DNA from: Chloroflexota bacterium
GTDB lineage: Bacteria > Chloroflexota > Anaerolineae > Promineifilales > Promineifilaceae
Assembly (NCBI GenBank): GCA_024223125.1
Contig: JAAEOP010000438.1
Location: 1-20,717, forward strand
DNA length: 20,717 bases
Direction of reading: 5' to 3'
The translations under genes and the position numbers were made by a program. Under the pieces are notes generated by a model. It searched no databases and had not been told where the DNA came from. It saw only the letters and a program-made list of their open reading frames with translations. How positions within the stretch are numbered: position 1 is the first letter of the stretch; each line of letters begins with the position of its first letter. Positions 6,505 to 14,350 of this stretch are shown here, one piece after another.

Positions 6505-8546
6505 CAACCACTCCCCCCATCGCCCCCATCCACCCTAAAGAATTAACCATTCACGGGCACACCCGCATCGATAATTATTATTGGCTGCGTGAACGGGACA
6601 ACCCTAACATGCTAGCCTATCTGGAAGCCGAAAATAAATATACGCAAGCAATGACAGCCCACACCCAACCGTTGCAAGATGAATTGTACCGGGAAATGGT
6701 CGGCCGTATTCAGGAAACAGACAGCAGTGTACCGGTGCGTATCGGGCAAAATTATTATTACACCCGCACTGTTGAGGGATTGCAATATAAAATCCATTGC
6801 CGTAAAGTGGCTAATTTGGAAGCCTCCGAAGAAATTTTAATTGATGAAAACGAATTGGCCGAAGGGCAGCCTTATTTCAAAATGGGTATCTTCCAGATCA
6901 GTCCCGACCAGACCATCCTGGCCTACTCCACAGACACAGTTGGCGGCGAACGGTATACCATTCAGTTCAAAGATATATTAACGGGTGAGTTGCTGACAGA
7001 CAATATTCCCGAAACGAGCTACGCGGGCGAGTGGGCCAACGACAATCAAACCTTCTTTTACACCGTGCAAAATAAAGAGTGGCGTAGTTATCAGTTGCGT
7101 CGCCATACATTGGGGGCAGAGACGGCCGACGACCCCATCATTTACCAGGAAGACAACGCCTTCTTCAATGTCTACGTCAACAAAACCAAAGATAAACAGT
7201 ACCTGATTCTGACCTCGTACAGTTTGGAATCTTCCGAAGAACATATTTTGGATGCGGATATACCTTTCGAGAAATTCAAGCTAATTCAGCCCCGCCAAGA
7301 ACGAGTGCAATATGCCGTTTCCCATCGCCAGGGGGTGTTTTATATTCGCACCAATGAAGATGCACCCAACTACAAATTGCTCACCGTATCGGCCGATAAT
7401 CCCGCCAAAGCAAATTGGCAGGAAATGATCTCCCACAACCCGGACCGTTACCTGGAAGAGATTGAATTATTCGATGAACATATGGTGGTTTACGGCCGCA
7501 AAAACGGCCTCCGCACCATTCAAATCCACAACTTTACCAACGGCCGTACCACAGATGTCCCCTTCTCCGAATCCGTCTACAGCTACCAACGGTACGGCAA
7601 CCCGGAACCAAACAGCAGCCAACTGCGCTTCGTCTACCAATCTTTAACCACGGCCGATACAATCTACGACTTGAACATGGAGACGCTGGCCTGGACATTC
7701 CTGAAGCAAGAACCAGTGTTGGGCGGTTATGATGAGGCCGATTATGAAACCGAACGCATCTTTGCCACCGCAACCGATAGCGCCCAAATCCCCATTTCAT
7801 TAGTGTACAAGAAGGGGATGGTTCGGGACGGCCGTACACCCTGCCTGCTCTACGGCTACGGTTCTTACGGCGCCAACATCGAACCCCGCTTTGACGCCAA
7901 ACGGTTGAGCCTGCTCAATCGGGGTTTCATTTTTGCCATCGCCCACATTCGGGGCAGCAAAACAATGGGGCGTGCCTGGTACGATCAAGGCAAATGGCTG
8001 CACAAGAAAAACACATTCACCGACTTCATCGCCTGTGCCGAACATCTCATTGCCCAGAAATACAGCAGCACGGAACGATTAGTCATCAACGGCCGCAGCG
8101 CTGGTGGTTTGCTGATGGGATCTGTTACCGTCATGCGTCCCGATTTGTTCAAAGGTGTGGTCGCCGGGGTTCCTTTTGTAGATGTCGTCACCACCATGCT
8201 GGATGAATCCATCCCCCTCACCGTGGCCGAGTTTGACGAATGGGGCAATCCCAAAATCAAAGAATATTACGACTACATGCTCTCTTACTCCCCCTACGAC
8301 AATACAAGCGCTCAGGCCTACCCCCATATTCTCATCACCGCCGGGTTAAACGACCCCCGCGTACAATATTGGGAACCGGCCAAATGGACGGCCAAACTCC
8401 GCACTCTGAAAACAGATAATAACTGCCTGTATTTGAAAACATTCATGGGCGCGGGTCATTTTTCTTCCTCCGGTCGTTACGATTACTTGAAAGACACCGC
8501 CTTTGAGGTCGCCTTTATTTTGGATATACTTAATTTGGATAATTAA
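6501..8546 (+). CDS. ptrB: Oligopeptidase B (S9 family prolyl oligopeptidase)
   Basis: A serine peptidase that cuts short peptides after Arg or Lys. The 681-residue protein is near the usual length (about 686). Order: N-terminal helix with RIDNYYWLRERDNPNMLAYL, a beta-propeller to about residue 400, then the alpha/beta-hydrolase domain. The catalytic triad is visible: Ser533 in NGRSAGG, Asp618 in GLNDPRVQYWEPAKW and His653 in GAGHFSSSGRYDY. The spacing is the same as in the well-studied enterobacterial enzyme. There is no signal peptide, so it is cytoplasmic. The start is GTG at 6501, inside the rfbD stop (GTGA overlap), with GGAG about 8 bases upstream; an ATG at 6453 would lie deep in rfbD. 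Coupled translation with rfbD is likely, though the functions do not obviously connect. Confidence 0.92.
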   Translation: MTTTPPIAPIHPKELTIHGHTRIDNYYWLRERDNPNMLAYLEAENKYTQAMTAHTQPLQDELYREMVGRIQETDSSVPVRIGQNYYYTRTVEGLQYKIHCRKVANLEASEEILIDENELAEGQPYFKMGIFQISPDQTILAYSTDTVGGERYTIQFKDILTGELLTDNIPETSYAGEWANDNQTFFYTVQNKEWRSYQLRRHTLGAETADDPIIYQEDNAFFNVYVNKTKDKQYLILTSYSLESSEEHILDADIPFEKFKLIQPRQERVQYAVSHRQGVFYIRTNEDAPNYKLLTVSADNPAKANWQEMISHNPDRYLEEIELFDEHMVVYGRKNGLRTIQIHNFTNGRTTDVPFSESVYSYQRYGNPEPNSSQLRFVYQSLTTADTIYDLNMETLAWTFLKQEPVLGGYDEADYETERIFATATDSAQIPISLVYKKGMVRDGRTPCLLYGYGSYGANIEPRFDAKRLSLLNRGFIFAIAHIRGSKTMGRAWYDQGKWLHKKNTFTDFIACAEHLIAQKYSSTERLVINGRSAGGLLMGSVTVMRPDLFKGVVAGVPFVDVVTTMLDESIPLTVAEFDEWGNPKIKEYYDYMLSYSPYDNTSAQAYPHILITAGLNDPRVQYWEPAKWTAKLRTLKTDNNCLYLKTFMGAGHFSSSGRYDYLKDTAFEVAFILDILNLDN

Positions 8547-8555
8547 GCTGAGGAA

Positions 8556-8576
8556 TGGGGATTTATTTAATCCCCA
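8556..8576 (+). terminator. Hairpin after oligopeptidase B
   Basis: TGGGGATT (8556-8563) pairs with AATCCCCA (8569-8576) around TATTT. It starts 10 bases after the ptrB stop and is followed by AACTTTAATCT, a weak T-rich stretch. A plausible intrinsic terminator. Confidence 0.55.
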
Positions 8577-8615
8577 AACTTTAATCTGTCATACCCGCGA
8601 AGGTTACCCTGTTAA

Positions 8616-9578
8616 ATGTCTTTGCCTGCCGCCTCCATCATCATTCCTCATTTCAACGGCCGTCGCCACCTCGACGACTGCTTACAATCCCTACGCCAGC
8701 AAACATGGCAGGATTTTGAAATTCTGCTGGTAGACAACGGCTCCACCGATGGCAGCCAAACCTATCTGCGCGAAAATTTCTCCGATGTGGAATTGATCGA
8801 ATTAGAGGAGAATCGGGGTTTTACCGGCGCTTGCAATGCCGGTTGGGAAGCGGCGCAAGGGGAAATTATCATTCTGCTGAATAATGACACAGCTGTCACC
8901 CCCAACTGGCTAGCCGAAATTATGCAAGCTTTTGAAACATATCCCCAGGTAGGCAGCGTTGCCTGCAAAATGCTGCTGTATGATCGGCGCGACCATTTCC
9001 ATACGGCCGGTGACTATTACCGCCTGGATGGTATCCCCGGCAATCGGGGCGTCTGGCAAACCGATAATGGTCAGTATGACCAGGAAACGACCGTCTTCAG
9101 CGCTTGCGGTGGCGCGGCCGCGTACCGGCAAACCATGCTCGCTGAAATCGGTTTTCTGGACGACGACTTCTTTTTTTCCTGTGAAGATGTAGATTTGGGT
9201 TGGCGGATTAATTTGTCTGGCTGGCAGGTGTTATACGTGCCGACGGCCGTCGTCTACCACAAACTCAAAGCGACCGGCGGCAGCGAAACAGGCAGTTATT
9301 ATGACGGCCGTAACTTCCTCTACCTCATCTGGAAAAATTACCCTACGCCCCTATTCAAGAAAAATTGGGGTTTGCTCTTAAAAGCCCAACTAACTATCAC
9401 ATTTGCCGCCATACGCGCCTGGCGGGGTACGGCCGCCCGCGCCCGACTGCGTGGCCAACTGGCCGGGCTGTGGGGCATCTTCAAAATGTGGCCCAAACGT
9501 AAGCAAATAAAAGTTATCCGTCGCATAGGCGACGATACCCTTACGGCCGTATTAACCCCGGTTGACGAGACACCATAG
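8616..9578 (+). CDS. Family 2 glycosyltransferase, rhamnosyltransferase-like
   Basis: A 320-residue GT2 enzyme with a GT-A fold that moves a sugar from a nucleotide donor to a growing glycan. Motifs: ASIIIPHFNGRRHLDDCL at the start, VDNGSTDGS (Asp40) for the nucleotide, ENRGFTGACNAGW, the metal-binding LLNNDTAV (about 88-94), and SCEDVDLGWRINLSGWQV with the catalytic-base region. This set is typical of WbbL/RfbF-like rhamnosyltransferases, which fits the rfbD gene upstream, but donor and acceptor cannot be proved. The C-terminal 90 residues are basic with amphipathic helices and may touch the membrane; no clear TM span. The ribosome site is poor (AAGG about 12 bases upstream). A 30-base gap separates it from the next glycosyltransferase, so both are probably one unit. 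Confidence 0.85.
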   Translation: MSLPAASIIIPHFNGRRHLDDCLQSLRQQTWQDFEILLVDNGSTDGSQTYLRENFSDVELIELEENRGFTGACNAGWEAAQGEIIILLNNDTAVTPNWLAEIMQAFETYPQVGSVACKMLLYDRRDHFHTAGDYYRLDGIPGNRGVWQTDNGQYDQETTVFSACGGAAAYRQTMLAEIGFLDDDFFFSCEDVDLGWRINLSGWQVLYVPTAVVYHKLKATGGSETGSYYDGRNFLYLIWKNYPTPLFKKNWGLLLKAQLTITFAAIRAWRGTAARARLRGQLAGLWGIFKMWPKRKQIKVIRRIGDDTLTAVLTPVDETP

Positions 9579-9608
9579 CCCGGCTAAGATTACCCCCGGT
9601 AACTGTAT

Positions 9609-10415
9609 ATGAAGCAAGAAGAAGAAGAGATGAAACCATATCTATCTGTCATCATACCCGCCTATAACGAAGAAAAGCGTATCCGAAAAACGTTAGCGGC
9701 CGTTTACACTTATCTAATCGCCCAAACCTACACCTGGGAAATACTGATTGTCCTCGATGGCGCTCAAGATAATACCCTGGCTGTTATCCAAGATTTTGCC
9801 CAGGGCAAAGAGTCTATTCGCTGGATCGACCGTCAGGAAAATCGGGGCAAAGGGTACACTGTCCGCGAAGGAATGCTGGCTGCCAGAGGAGACATTCGCC
9901 TCTTCACCGACGCCGATAATTCCACCGACATGAGCCACTTCGACCAGATGAAACCGTTATTTGACCAGGGTACGGCCGTTGTCATTTGTTCACGAGACAG
10001 CAAAGATGTGGATGGAGCCACCCAGGCGACGCCCCAACCTTTTCACAAGCGTCTCATGGGTAACGCTGGCAATCTCTTCATCCAGGTTTTGGCCGTACCG
10101 GGCATCTGGGACACCCAATGCGGCTTCAAAGCAATCCGCGCTCAAGCGGCTCAAGATATTTTTTCCGTCGCCGAAATCAACGGCTGGCTCTTCGACATTG
10201 AAGCCTTAGCCCTGGCTCGCTACTTTGGTTACAACATCCAAATTATTCCCGCCAACTGGGTAGACGAACCCAATACCCACGTCACCCTTTCCGGCTATAT
10301 CTTTTCATTTGTAGAAGCGCTCAAAGTGCGTTGGAATTTACTAACTGGAGCCTACAAAAGACAGTACGCCATCCTTAATGAAGCCAACCCCAAACAAGCG
10401 AACCAAAAAGCATAG
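9609..10415 (+). CDS. Family 2 glycosyltransferase, dolichyl/polyprenyl-phosphate glucosyltransferase-like
   Basis: A 268-residue GT2 protein resembling ALG5-type enzymes that load a sugar onto a polyprenyl phosphate. Motifs: YLSVIIPAYNEEKRI, ILIVLDGAQDNT (Asp50), RQENRGKGYTVREGML, the DXD motif in FTDADNSTDMSHFD (101-103), then DTQCGFKAIRAQAAQDIF and GWLFDIEALALARYFGYNI, both diagnostic for this subgroup. No TM segments are visible near the C-terminus, so it probably acts at the inner face of the membrane. Two starts are possible: ATG at 9609 or ATG at 9630. The purine-rich AAGAAGAAGAAGAG before 9630 could be its ribosome site, which would shorten the protein by 7 residues. It follows the previous glycosyltransferase by 30 bases. 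A short GTGAC/GTCAC inverted repeat (10417-10439) after the stop is a weak terminator candidate. Confidence 0.85.
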   Translation: MKQEEEEMKPYLSVIIPAYNEEKRIRKTLAAVYTYLIAQTYTWEILIVLDGAQDNTLAVIQDFAQGKESIRWIDRQENRGKGYTVREGMLAARGDIRLFTDADNSTDMSHFDQMKPLFDQGTAVVICSRDSKDVDGATQATPQPFHKRLMGNAGNLFIQVLAVPGIWDTQCGFKAIRAQAAQDIFSVAEINGWLFDIEALALARYFGYNIQIIPANWVDEPNTHVTLSGYIFSFVEALKVRWNLLTGAYKRQYAILNEANPKQANQKA

Positions 10416-10517
10416 AGTGACAAGTTTGCAAGTGGTCACAATTTCAATTACGCCGCAGGGATGGAATGGCGCAGTGGGCTGTGTTGCAAATAATTTTATC
10501 GTTGGGTAACCTTTGGC

Positions 10518-11024
10518 ATGGAAAATCCATTCAAATGGCGCCACTTCCAGTCAGAAATCATATTGATCTGTGTGCAATGGTATCTTAGATACGTTTTGAG
10601 TTATCGAAATTTAAAGGAAATGATGAGCGAGCGTGGCTTGTCTCTGAATCATACAATCATTTTTCGTTGGGTTCAGGATCATGCACCCGAAATAGAACAA
10701 ATAAATGCAATCGAAAATGAACGGCTAGACGATATTCCGCTGCTCTTGGCAATAATCAAGCAAATTGGCATCATTGACATTTTCAATGAAAAACTTGGAA
10801 GACACGGCAATTGGGAAGGATTAGCTGCTGGCTATATCATAGCTGTTTGGTTAGCATATATTCTCTCAGAAGGAGACCATCGAAAGAGTTATCTTCAAAA
10901 ATGGGTTGCCGAACGAGAACATACCCTGCGAAAGCGACATCCAGGACCCAGTGTAACTCATTCTCAATGCCCCAATGGCGTCGGGTGGCTTGGAGAATAT
11001 TCTTGGCTTGTACGGCTAAGCTAG
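10518..11024 (+). pseudogene. In-frame fusion of IS6-family and IS4/IS1634-like transposase remnants
   Basis: A 168-codon open frame starting at ATG. Residues 1-60 are the IS6 N-terminus (FKWRHFQSEIILICVQWYLR, then SYRNLKEMMSERGLSLNH and FRWVQDHAPEIE). At about residue 61-64 (near 10698-10709) the sequence switches, without breaking frame, to a segment typical of another DDE transposase group: DDIPLLLAIIKQIG, then GRHGNWEGLAAGYIIAVWL and LSEGDHRKSYLQKWVAEREH. That family match is from memory and the exact group (IS1634-like) is uncertain. From about residue 140 the frame reads through the antisense of the ISAs1 remnant and means nothing. Both catalytic DDE cores are missing, so no active transposase can be made. 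Whether the fused peptide is expressed is unknown. Confidence 0.8.
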
Positions 11025-11073
11025 AAATGAAATAGCGCGTTTCGGTTGTGACCTTTTCGCCCGTCTGCCGTTG
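10930..11073 (-). pseudogene. ISAs1-family transposase, C-terminal remnant
   Basis: On the minus strand, 48 codons read QRQTGEKVTTETRYFISSLA followed by VQAKNILQATRRHWGIENEL and HWVLDVAF. The stretch RRHWGIENELHWVLDVAF is the hallmark of the ISAs1 family and contains the last catalytic Glu. Upstream (above 11073) the frame is broken by TGA, and after DVAF (10930) similarity stops at the junction with the neighbouring plus-strand remnant. It opposes the direction of the other two remnants. Confidence 0.8.
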
Positions 11074-11192
11074 GCAGCTTCACCACATTTTTCAGATTTT
11101 ACCACCCTGTTTTTTACATAAGATATGCATTCGCCCTATCTCTTACATGAACCTTTGTGTTCATAGTGCCATTGCATTGTCTTCATAATTTC

Positions 11193-11218
11193 TTAACAGC
11201 TTGAGGTTATGCTGTTAA
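11193..11218. promoter_or_regulatory. Inverted repeat upstream of the two-component genes
   Basis: TTAACAGC (11193-11200) and GCTGTTAA (11211-11218) form a perfect 8-bp inverted repeat with a 10-base spacer, 75 bases before the regulator start. It could be an operator, for example for autoregulation. A second, shorter one (ATGAAC/GTTCAT, 11147-11164) lies upstream. The stretch 11074-11192 is AT-rich and otherwise empty. Confidence 0.4.
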
Positions 11219-11292
11219 CGAAAATTCTTTATTTGTATACACGGTTAGGGAAGGAACACTGATATAAGGTAATAAGGTAAGGGTTGGTTTAT

Positions 11293-11976
11293 ATGACAAA
11301 AACGGTGCTTGTGGTGGATGATGAGGAACGGTTGCTGAGTCTGGTGAAGGCTTATCTGGAGCAGGGTGGGTTTCGGGTGGTGACGGCCGCGAACGGCCGT
11401 GAAGCTCTCTTCATAGCCCGCCAGGAAAAACCTGACCTCATCTTGCTGGATATTATGATGCCGGAGATGGATGGGCATGAGTTTATGCGACTTCACCGGC
11501 AGGAACAGGATACACCCATCATTCTATTAACGGCAAAAGTAGAGGAAGATGACAAAATAATTGGGCTGGAATTGGGCGCCGATGATTACATCACCAAACC
11601 CTTTAGCCCCCGTGAACTGTTGGCTCGTGTGCGGGCAATTTTACGCCGGATGGGGAAAGCGACGCCAGAAGCTGGTATTTTACGCGCCGGTAATATTGTG
11701 CTAGATAAAGACAGTTACCTGGTAAAAGTGGCCGACGAACGAATAGATTTGACCCGTTCTGAATTTGATTTGCTGGCAACGTTGATGACTTCGCCCGGCC
11801 GCGCTTTTTCCCGACTTGATCTGTTGGAACGAGTACAGGGAGATGCTTTTGAAGGGTATGAACGGACGATTGATGTGCATATTAAAAATCTGCGGGGCAA
11901 GATAGAACCGAACCCGCGCCAGCCCCGTTACATTGAAACGATTTATGGCGTTGGCTACCGGTTTGCGGTGGAATGA
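11293..11976 (+). CDS. OmpR/PhoB-family response regulator
   Basis: A 227-residue DNA-binding response regulator. The receiver domain (about 1-120) has the acidic pair D9/D10 in VVDDEE, the phosphoacceptor Asp53 in LLDIMMPEMDG, Thr80 and Lys102 (YITKPFSP). The C-terminal winged-helix domain (about 130-225) ends in the usual RYIETIYGVGYRF. The ATG at 11293 is preferred over a TTG at 11284 because the protein then begins MTKTVLVVDDEE as the family does; AAGGG lies 9 bases upstream. The stop overlaps the kinase start (ATGA), so the two are coupled and are surely partners. The target genes are not shown by the sequence; the downstream genes are convergent. The inverted repeat at 11193-11218 may be its own binding site. 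Confidence 0.93.
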   Translation: MTKTVLVVDDEERLLSLVKAYLEQGGFRVVTAANGREALFIARQEKPDLILLDIMMPEMDGHEFMRLHRQEQDTPIILLTAKVEEDDKIIGLELGADDYITKPFSPRELLARVRAILRRMGKATPEAGILRAGNIVLDKDSYLVKVADERIDLTRSEFDLLATLMTSPGRAFSRLDLLERVQGDAFEGYERTIDVHIKNLRGKIEPNPRQPRYIETIYGVGYRFAVE

Positions 11977-13340
11977 TGATGCGTTCACTGACGTTAAAAT
12001 TGATGCTGGCTTTTTTGGCGGTCAGCCTGGTGGGTATTTGTTTGATTGCTATTTTTGCCAGCCGGGTAACGGCCGTTGCCTTTGGCAATTTTGTTGATGA
12101 ACAGAACCAAACGCTGATTGCCGATCAGTTAGCCGATTATTATGAAATCCACAATGGTTGGGGCGGGGCCAGACTACCTACACCCCGCTTTATTGGCGGC
12201 CGTGGGCCAGGGGGTGGTTTTGGGACCGATCGGCATCCATTTGTGGTAGCCGATGCACGGGGTAAAGTACTGCTACCCGGCGGCGGCGGCCGACACCCTG
12301 GCGACATCTTGCCGGCCGAATTTCTGGCGGGAGGGATTCCTGTGGTGGTAAATGATGAGGTTGTGGGCTATCTGATTTTGCCGGAGGAGGTGGAGCGGCA
12401 GCAGTTTCGCACCAACTTTGTGCAGCGGGTGAACCAGACACTTCTGTTGGCGGCCGTAGCGGCGGTCACTGTTTCTTTATTGTTGGGGATTATTTTGTCG
12501 CGGAGTTTGACACGGCCGTTGCAAGAATTAACCAACGCCACCCAAAAAGTAGCCCAGGGAGACCTATCGCAACAAGTGCCAGTTCGCAGTGAAGATGAAC
12601 TGGGGCGTCTGGCTGCTTCCTTTAACCAGATGAGTTACCAACTGGCTCATTCTCAGGGATTGCGCCGCCAGATGACGGCCGACATTGCCCATGATCTACG
12701 CACCCCACTTGCTATTATACTTGGTCATACAGAAGCGCTGCGGGATGGGGTGCTGCCTCCAGAGCAACAAACGTTTGAAATCATTTATGATGAAGCGCAG
12801 CGGCTCAACCGGCTGGTGGAAGATTTACGTACCTTATCTTTAGCGGAAGCGGGAAAACTGCATATGACCATGCGTCTGATTTCCCCGAAAATGCTGTTGG
12901 AACGGGCCTATCTGGCCCATATGCCCCGGGCGCAGGAAAAGCAGATTGCGTTGGAACTACATTCATCGGCTGAATTGGCTTCTATAGAGGTTGACCCGGA
13001 TCGGATGGCCCAGGTGTTGGACAATTTACTCAGTAATGCGCTGCAATATACGCCGGAAAACGGCCGTGTCACCCTCAGCGCCACCCAAACTGACAAGTCC
13101 GTTTCTTTAACGGTTCAGGATTCTGGGCCGGGTATGACGGCCGAAGAGTTAGCCCATGTTTTTGATCGTTTTTACCGGGGGGATAGTGCCAGGCAGCGAC
13201 AGCCAGATGGGGGGTCTGGTTTGGGGTTAGCCATTGCCAGATCGTTGGTTAGAGCGCAGAACGGCCGTGTCACGGTCCGCAGTGAACCAGACCAGGGGGC
13301 GGTGTTTGTTGTTGAATTTCCGGTTGGGAATGAAAATTAG
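11973..13340 (+). CDS. Sensor histidine kinase, HAMP type
   Basis: A 455-residue membrane kinase paired with the regulator before it. Order: TM1 (about 9-29), an outside sensor domain (30-155), TM2 (156-176), HAMP (about 177-229), dimerisation domain with His240 in AHDLRTPLAI, and ATPase domain with the N box (DNLLSNALQYTP, about 350-361), G1 (DSGPGM, 383-388) and G2 (GSGLGLAIA). All catalytic boxes are intact, as in BaeS/SmeS-like kinases. The sensor domain carries Gly-rich loops (GGRGPGGGFG, 75-84, and PGGGGRHPG, 102-110) between conserved-looking strands, which is unusual and may be a flexible insertion. The signal is unknown. It starts at ATG 11973 inside the regulator stop; two more ATG codons follow directly, so the exact start could be shifted by one or two codons. 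Confidence 0.92.
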   Translation: MMMRSLTLKLMLAFLAVSLVGICLIAIFASRVTAVAFGNFVDEQNQTLIADQLADYYEIHNGWGGARLPTPRFIGGRGPGGGFGTDRHPFVVADARGKVLLPGGGGRHPGDILPAEFLAGGIPVVVNDEVVGYLILPEEVERQQFRTNFVQRVNQTLLLAAVAAVTVSLLLGIILSRSLTRPLQELTNATQKVAQGDLSQQVPVRSEDELGRLAASFNQMSYQLAHSQGLRRQMTADIAHDLRTPLAIILGHTEALRDGVLPPEQQTFEIIYDEAQRLNRLVEDLRTLSLAEAGKLHMTMRLISPKMLLERAYLAHMPRAQEKQIALELHSSAELASIEVDPDRMAQVLDNLLSNALQYTPENGRVTLSATQTDKSVSLTVQDSGPGMTAEELAHVFDRFYRGDSARQRQPDGGSGLGLAIARSLVRAQNGRVTVRSEPDQGAVFVVEFPVGNEN

Positions 13341-13368
13341 ATACTCTTTGCTATTGAGATTTGAGATT

Positions 13369-13393
13369 AGGAGATTGAGAGATTTAATCTCCT
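13369..13393. terminator. Shared terminator between convergent genes
   Basis: AGGAGATT (13369-13376) pairs with AATCTCCT (13386-13393) around a 9-base loop, in the 61-base gap between the kinase and the minus-strand PAC2 gene. There is no strong T-run on either side. Its position suggests a two-way terminator. Confidence 0.5.
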
Positions 13394-13401
13394 CATAACC
13401 C

Positions 13402-14322
13402 TTACTCATCCACATCATCAAACAAATCAGCCAGCCCTTGTTCCCACACATCATCCAGGGGGGCAAACGGCCGTTCCTCGAACTGTTGTGAAATTTGAGC
13501 CATTATTTCATGCATATCTATCTGTGGAGATTTGGCGGCTAATTTGTCTAACTGCTCTTCTACGGCCGTGATCAACCGTTGGCTTTTTTGTTCCAGATCA
13601 CGCAAATTAAAGTTTAATTCAAACAAACGATTCAGTCGCCGCATCAAGTCATACCACGCCTTATAATCGTTCTCAATGCGTACTTCCTGACCGCCAGCCC
13701 CTAACTGCGAAAAATCATAATTGGGCACAAACCCATAAAAAGAGAGGAAGGGTATTTGTTGTTGCGCGGCCGTACCAATCAGATAAGAGCCGATGGAAGC
13801 GCCGCCTTCATAATCTGAAAATCGCACCGCGTATTGTTGTAACAACGGCTGCATTTCGGGTAGGCTGTAAATGCAGCCTATCTCCCGATCTTTGTCGTAG
13901 GGAACAGGGCCATAGACCCCACCTAAGGAGGCGATTTGTTGTACGCTCAATTGTTGCACAGCTTCAAAAAAGGTAGCGGCGTACCGGTCTACACCTAGGT
14001 GCGGTTCATCCCCCAGAAAAATGACCACTCCCTTTTCCGCATTGCCGGCATAATAAAACTCATTGCGCCGCACTTCTAAAAATTGGCGCTGCCCTTCTTC
14101 AAAGCGGACTGTCGGCCGTAGTAAATGATGCGTTCCCGGAATCTGAAACAAGTAGAAACCATCGGGATCAATTTCACCAATCAGTTCAGCCCCGGTTTGA
14201 TCAATCAAGTATTGGGGCAAACCGGAAGAGATGGCCCCGGCATCGGCCCATTGCCGCCAACCAGCTATCATGACAATTTCTTCGGCAATCGGTTTTTTCC
14301 AGAGTTTTAGCTGTTGTTTCAT
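13402..14322 (-). CDS. PAC2 family protein
   Basis: A 306-residue protein of the PAC2 (proteasome assembly chaperone 2-like) superfamily, recognised by IVMIAGWRQWADAGAISSGL near the start, then an acidic/aromatic strand set (IGEIDPDGFYLFQIPG), VVIFLGDEPHLGVDRYA, IASLGGVYGPVPYDKDRE, and SIGSYLIGTAAQQQIPFLSF. The biochemical role of bacterial members is not established. The start at 14322 is preferred because AAGGA lies about 8 bases upstream, inside the first codons of the longer alternative at 14337. The C-terminal 70 residues form a likely coiled coil (LRDLEQKSQRLITAVEEQLD) and an acidic tail. Its start lies 28 bases after the stop of the amidohydrolase-type gene on the same strand, so the two may be cotranscribed. 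Confidence 0.85.
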   Translation of the reverse strand: MKQQLKLWKKPIAEEIVMIAGWRQWADAGAISSGLPQYLIDQTGAELIGEIDPDGFYLFQIPGTHHLLRPTVRFEEGQRQFLEVRRNEFYYAGNAEKGVVIFLGDEPHLGVDRYAATFFEAVQQLSVQQIASLGGVYGPVPYDKDREIGCIYSLPEMQPLLQQYAVRFSDYEGGASIGSYLIGTAAQQQIPFLSFYGFVPNYDFSQLGAGGQEVRIENDYKAWYDLMRRLNRLFELNFNLRDLEQKSQRLITAVEEQLDKLAAKSPQIDMHEIMAQISQQFEERPFAPLDDVWEQGLADLFDDVDE

Positions 14323-14350
14323 ATCTTTTTCCTTCATTGATCAGTTCCCG

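Larger units (their letters stand above)
10477..11073. mobile_element. Mosaic of three insertion-sequence remnants
   Basis: From left to right: an IS6-family left end (inverted-repeat-like GGCTGTGTTGCAAA at 10477-10490, close to the GGCACTGTTGCAAA end known for IS6 elements) with the first 60 codons of its transposase; the N-terminal part of a second DDE transposase in the same direction; and on the opposite strand a C-terminal piece of an ISAs1-family transposase. None is intact. ACGGCCGT is missing from about 10000 to 11380, which also marks the region as foreign. It separates the glycosyltransferases from the two-component system. Confidence 0.8.

Noticed and set aside
8582..8615. Fragment 'GTCATACCCGCGAAGG' as a repeat element
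   Set aside because: It resembles dispersed repeats but has no inverted partner here; too short to support.
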